A stretch of 16,647 nucleotides of DNA from Methylococcales bacterium (GTDB lineage Bacteria > Pseudomonadota > Gammaproteobacteria > Methylococcales > Methylomonadaceae). Under the pieces are notes generated by a model. It was not told the origin of the DNA. It saw nothing but the letters and a program-made list of their open reading frames with translations, and ran no database searches. Both the position numbers and the translations under genes were made by a program. Positions 16,002-16,647 of the stretch are shown here, one piece after another (within the stretch, counting starts at the first letter, position 1; each line of letters starts with the position of its first letter). Where the stretch lies: positions 1 to 16,647 of the forward strand of contig JAGLBU010000237.1 of NCBI GenBank assembly GCA_023146575.1. The letters are read 5' to 3'.

Positions 16002-16647
16002 CAAGAACGCATTTTCGCTTCTAAATGGGCAATACGAATGGCGGCTGGTGGATGACTGTAGTGAAAAGCCGAATACAGTGGGTCGGGGGTGAGGGTGCTG
16101 GCGTTTTCTTGATAAAGTTTAACCAAACCGCTAATCATTTTTGTGGCTTTGGCATTGTTGGCGGCAAAATCATCGGCTTCAAATTCAAATTGGCGCTGAA
16201 AATAAGCACTAATAGGCTGCATAAAAGGCGTGAAGACGGGGGAGACAAAAATAAACAGGATTAGGGCGGCGGCATTGGAATATTGTGGCACAAACTCAAC
16301 CCCTAACCCTTCAAAAAACCATGTTTGCGTAATCAGCCACCCTAAAATAGCAAAACTAATTAGGGTGGTTATGGAATTAGCGACTAACATTTTAATAACG
16401 TGTTTGCATTTAAAGTGTCCTAATTCATGCGCTAACACAGCTTCAAGCTCTTCATCGTCTAAGGATTCGATTAAAGTGTCAAAAAAGACAATGCGTTTAT
16501 TTTTACCCATGCCCGTAAAATAGGCATTGCCATGACCTGAACGTTTGGAGCCATCCATGATAAAAATACCTTGGCTATTAAAGCCACAGCGTTCTAATAA
16601 GCCTTGGATGCGTTGTTTGAGTGTGCCATCTTCCATCGGGGTGAATT
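16001..16647 (-). CDS. Ste24-type M48 membrane metalloprotease, 5'-truncated
   Basis: Zinc peptidase embedded in the inner membrane, of the CAAX-prenyl-protease-1 (Ste24) branch of M48. In bacteria its substrates are not well defined; protein quality control is often proposed. The frame stays open to the window edge, and the residues before the first internal Met read FTP, matching the Ste24 stretch FTPxEDG, so the gene continues beyond 16647. Numbered from that Met, the zinc motif HELGH is at 70-74 and the third ligand is the Glu of EFEAD at 151. Two hydrophobic segments (about 82-105 and 120-140) lie between them, as in Ste24. The N-terminal membrane helices are off the window. Its TGA overlaps the rsgA ATG, so the two form an operon. 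Confidence 0.93.
   Translation of the reverse strand, partial: FTPMEDGTLKQRIQGLLERCGFNSQGIFIMDGSKRSGHGNAYFTGMGKNKRIVFFDTLIESLDDEELEAVLAHELGHFKCKHVIKMLVANSITTLISFAILGWLITQTWFFEGLGVEFVPQYSNAAALILFIFVSPVFTPFMQPISAYFQRQFEFEADDFAANNAKATKMISGLVKLYQENASTLTPDPLYSAFHYSHPPAAIRIAHLEAKMRS

Noticed and set aside
1..16647. CRISPR array, insertion sequence or prophage
   Set aside because: No direct repeats with regular spacers, no transposase or integrase motifs and no phage structural genes were seen on either strand.

Overview
The window is a stretch of ordinary bacterial chromosome, AT-rich by eye, from a gammaproteobacterium that very probably oxidises methanol and is most likely a methanotroph of the order Methylococcales. 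The main clue is a complete gene for a XoxF5-like, lanthanide-type PQQ methanol dehydrogenase. The housekeeping genes support this: dnaG-rpoD followed by a tRNA-Ile2(CAU), and a ybeL-type gene divergent from leuS, are both gammaproteobacterial arrangements. I see no insertion sequence, phage gene, CRISPR array or other sign of recent transfer. Genus cannot be fixed from the window alone.

Layout. (1) 1-3302, plus strand: 3' part of dnaG (primase), rpoD (housekeeping sigma factor), tRNA-Ile2(CAU) only 11 bases after rpoD, then an intrinsic terminator. (2) 3335-5855, plus strand: metK and ahcY, the SAM-forming and SAH-removing enzymes of the methyl cycle, closed by a hairpin shared with the convergent cold-shock gene. 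(3) 5886-7741, minus strand: a cold-shock protein gene with a long gene-free upstream region, an orphan ParA-type ATPase without ParB, and a YbeL/DUF1451 zinc-ribbon protein. (4) 7825-10404, plus strand: leuS, without the lptE and holA genes that follow it in Escherichia coli. (5) 10464-12382, minus strand: xoxF with a clean terminator and no xoxG or xoxJ beside it. (6) 12383-12655: a divergent control region with two palindromes and a pair of mutually exclusive hairpins that looks like an attenuator in front of xoxF. (7) 12656-15118, plus strand: a large Na+/H+ antiporter fused to a long helical region and a C-terminal cyclic-nucleotide-binding domain. (8) 15123-16647, minus strand: rsgA overlapping an upstream Ste24-type M48 membrane protease that runs off the window.

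The genes are mostly separate housekeeping units. The parts with real novelty potential are the xoxF control region, the cNMP-domain antiporter divergent from xoxF, and the YbeL-ParA pair. No clearly new multi-gene system is visible, and none is claimed.
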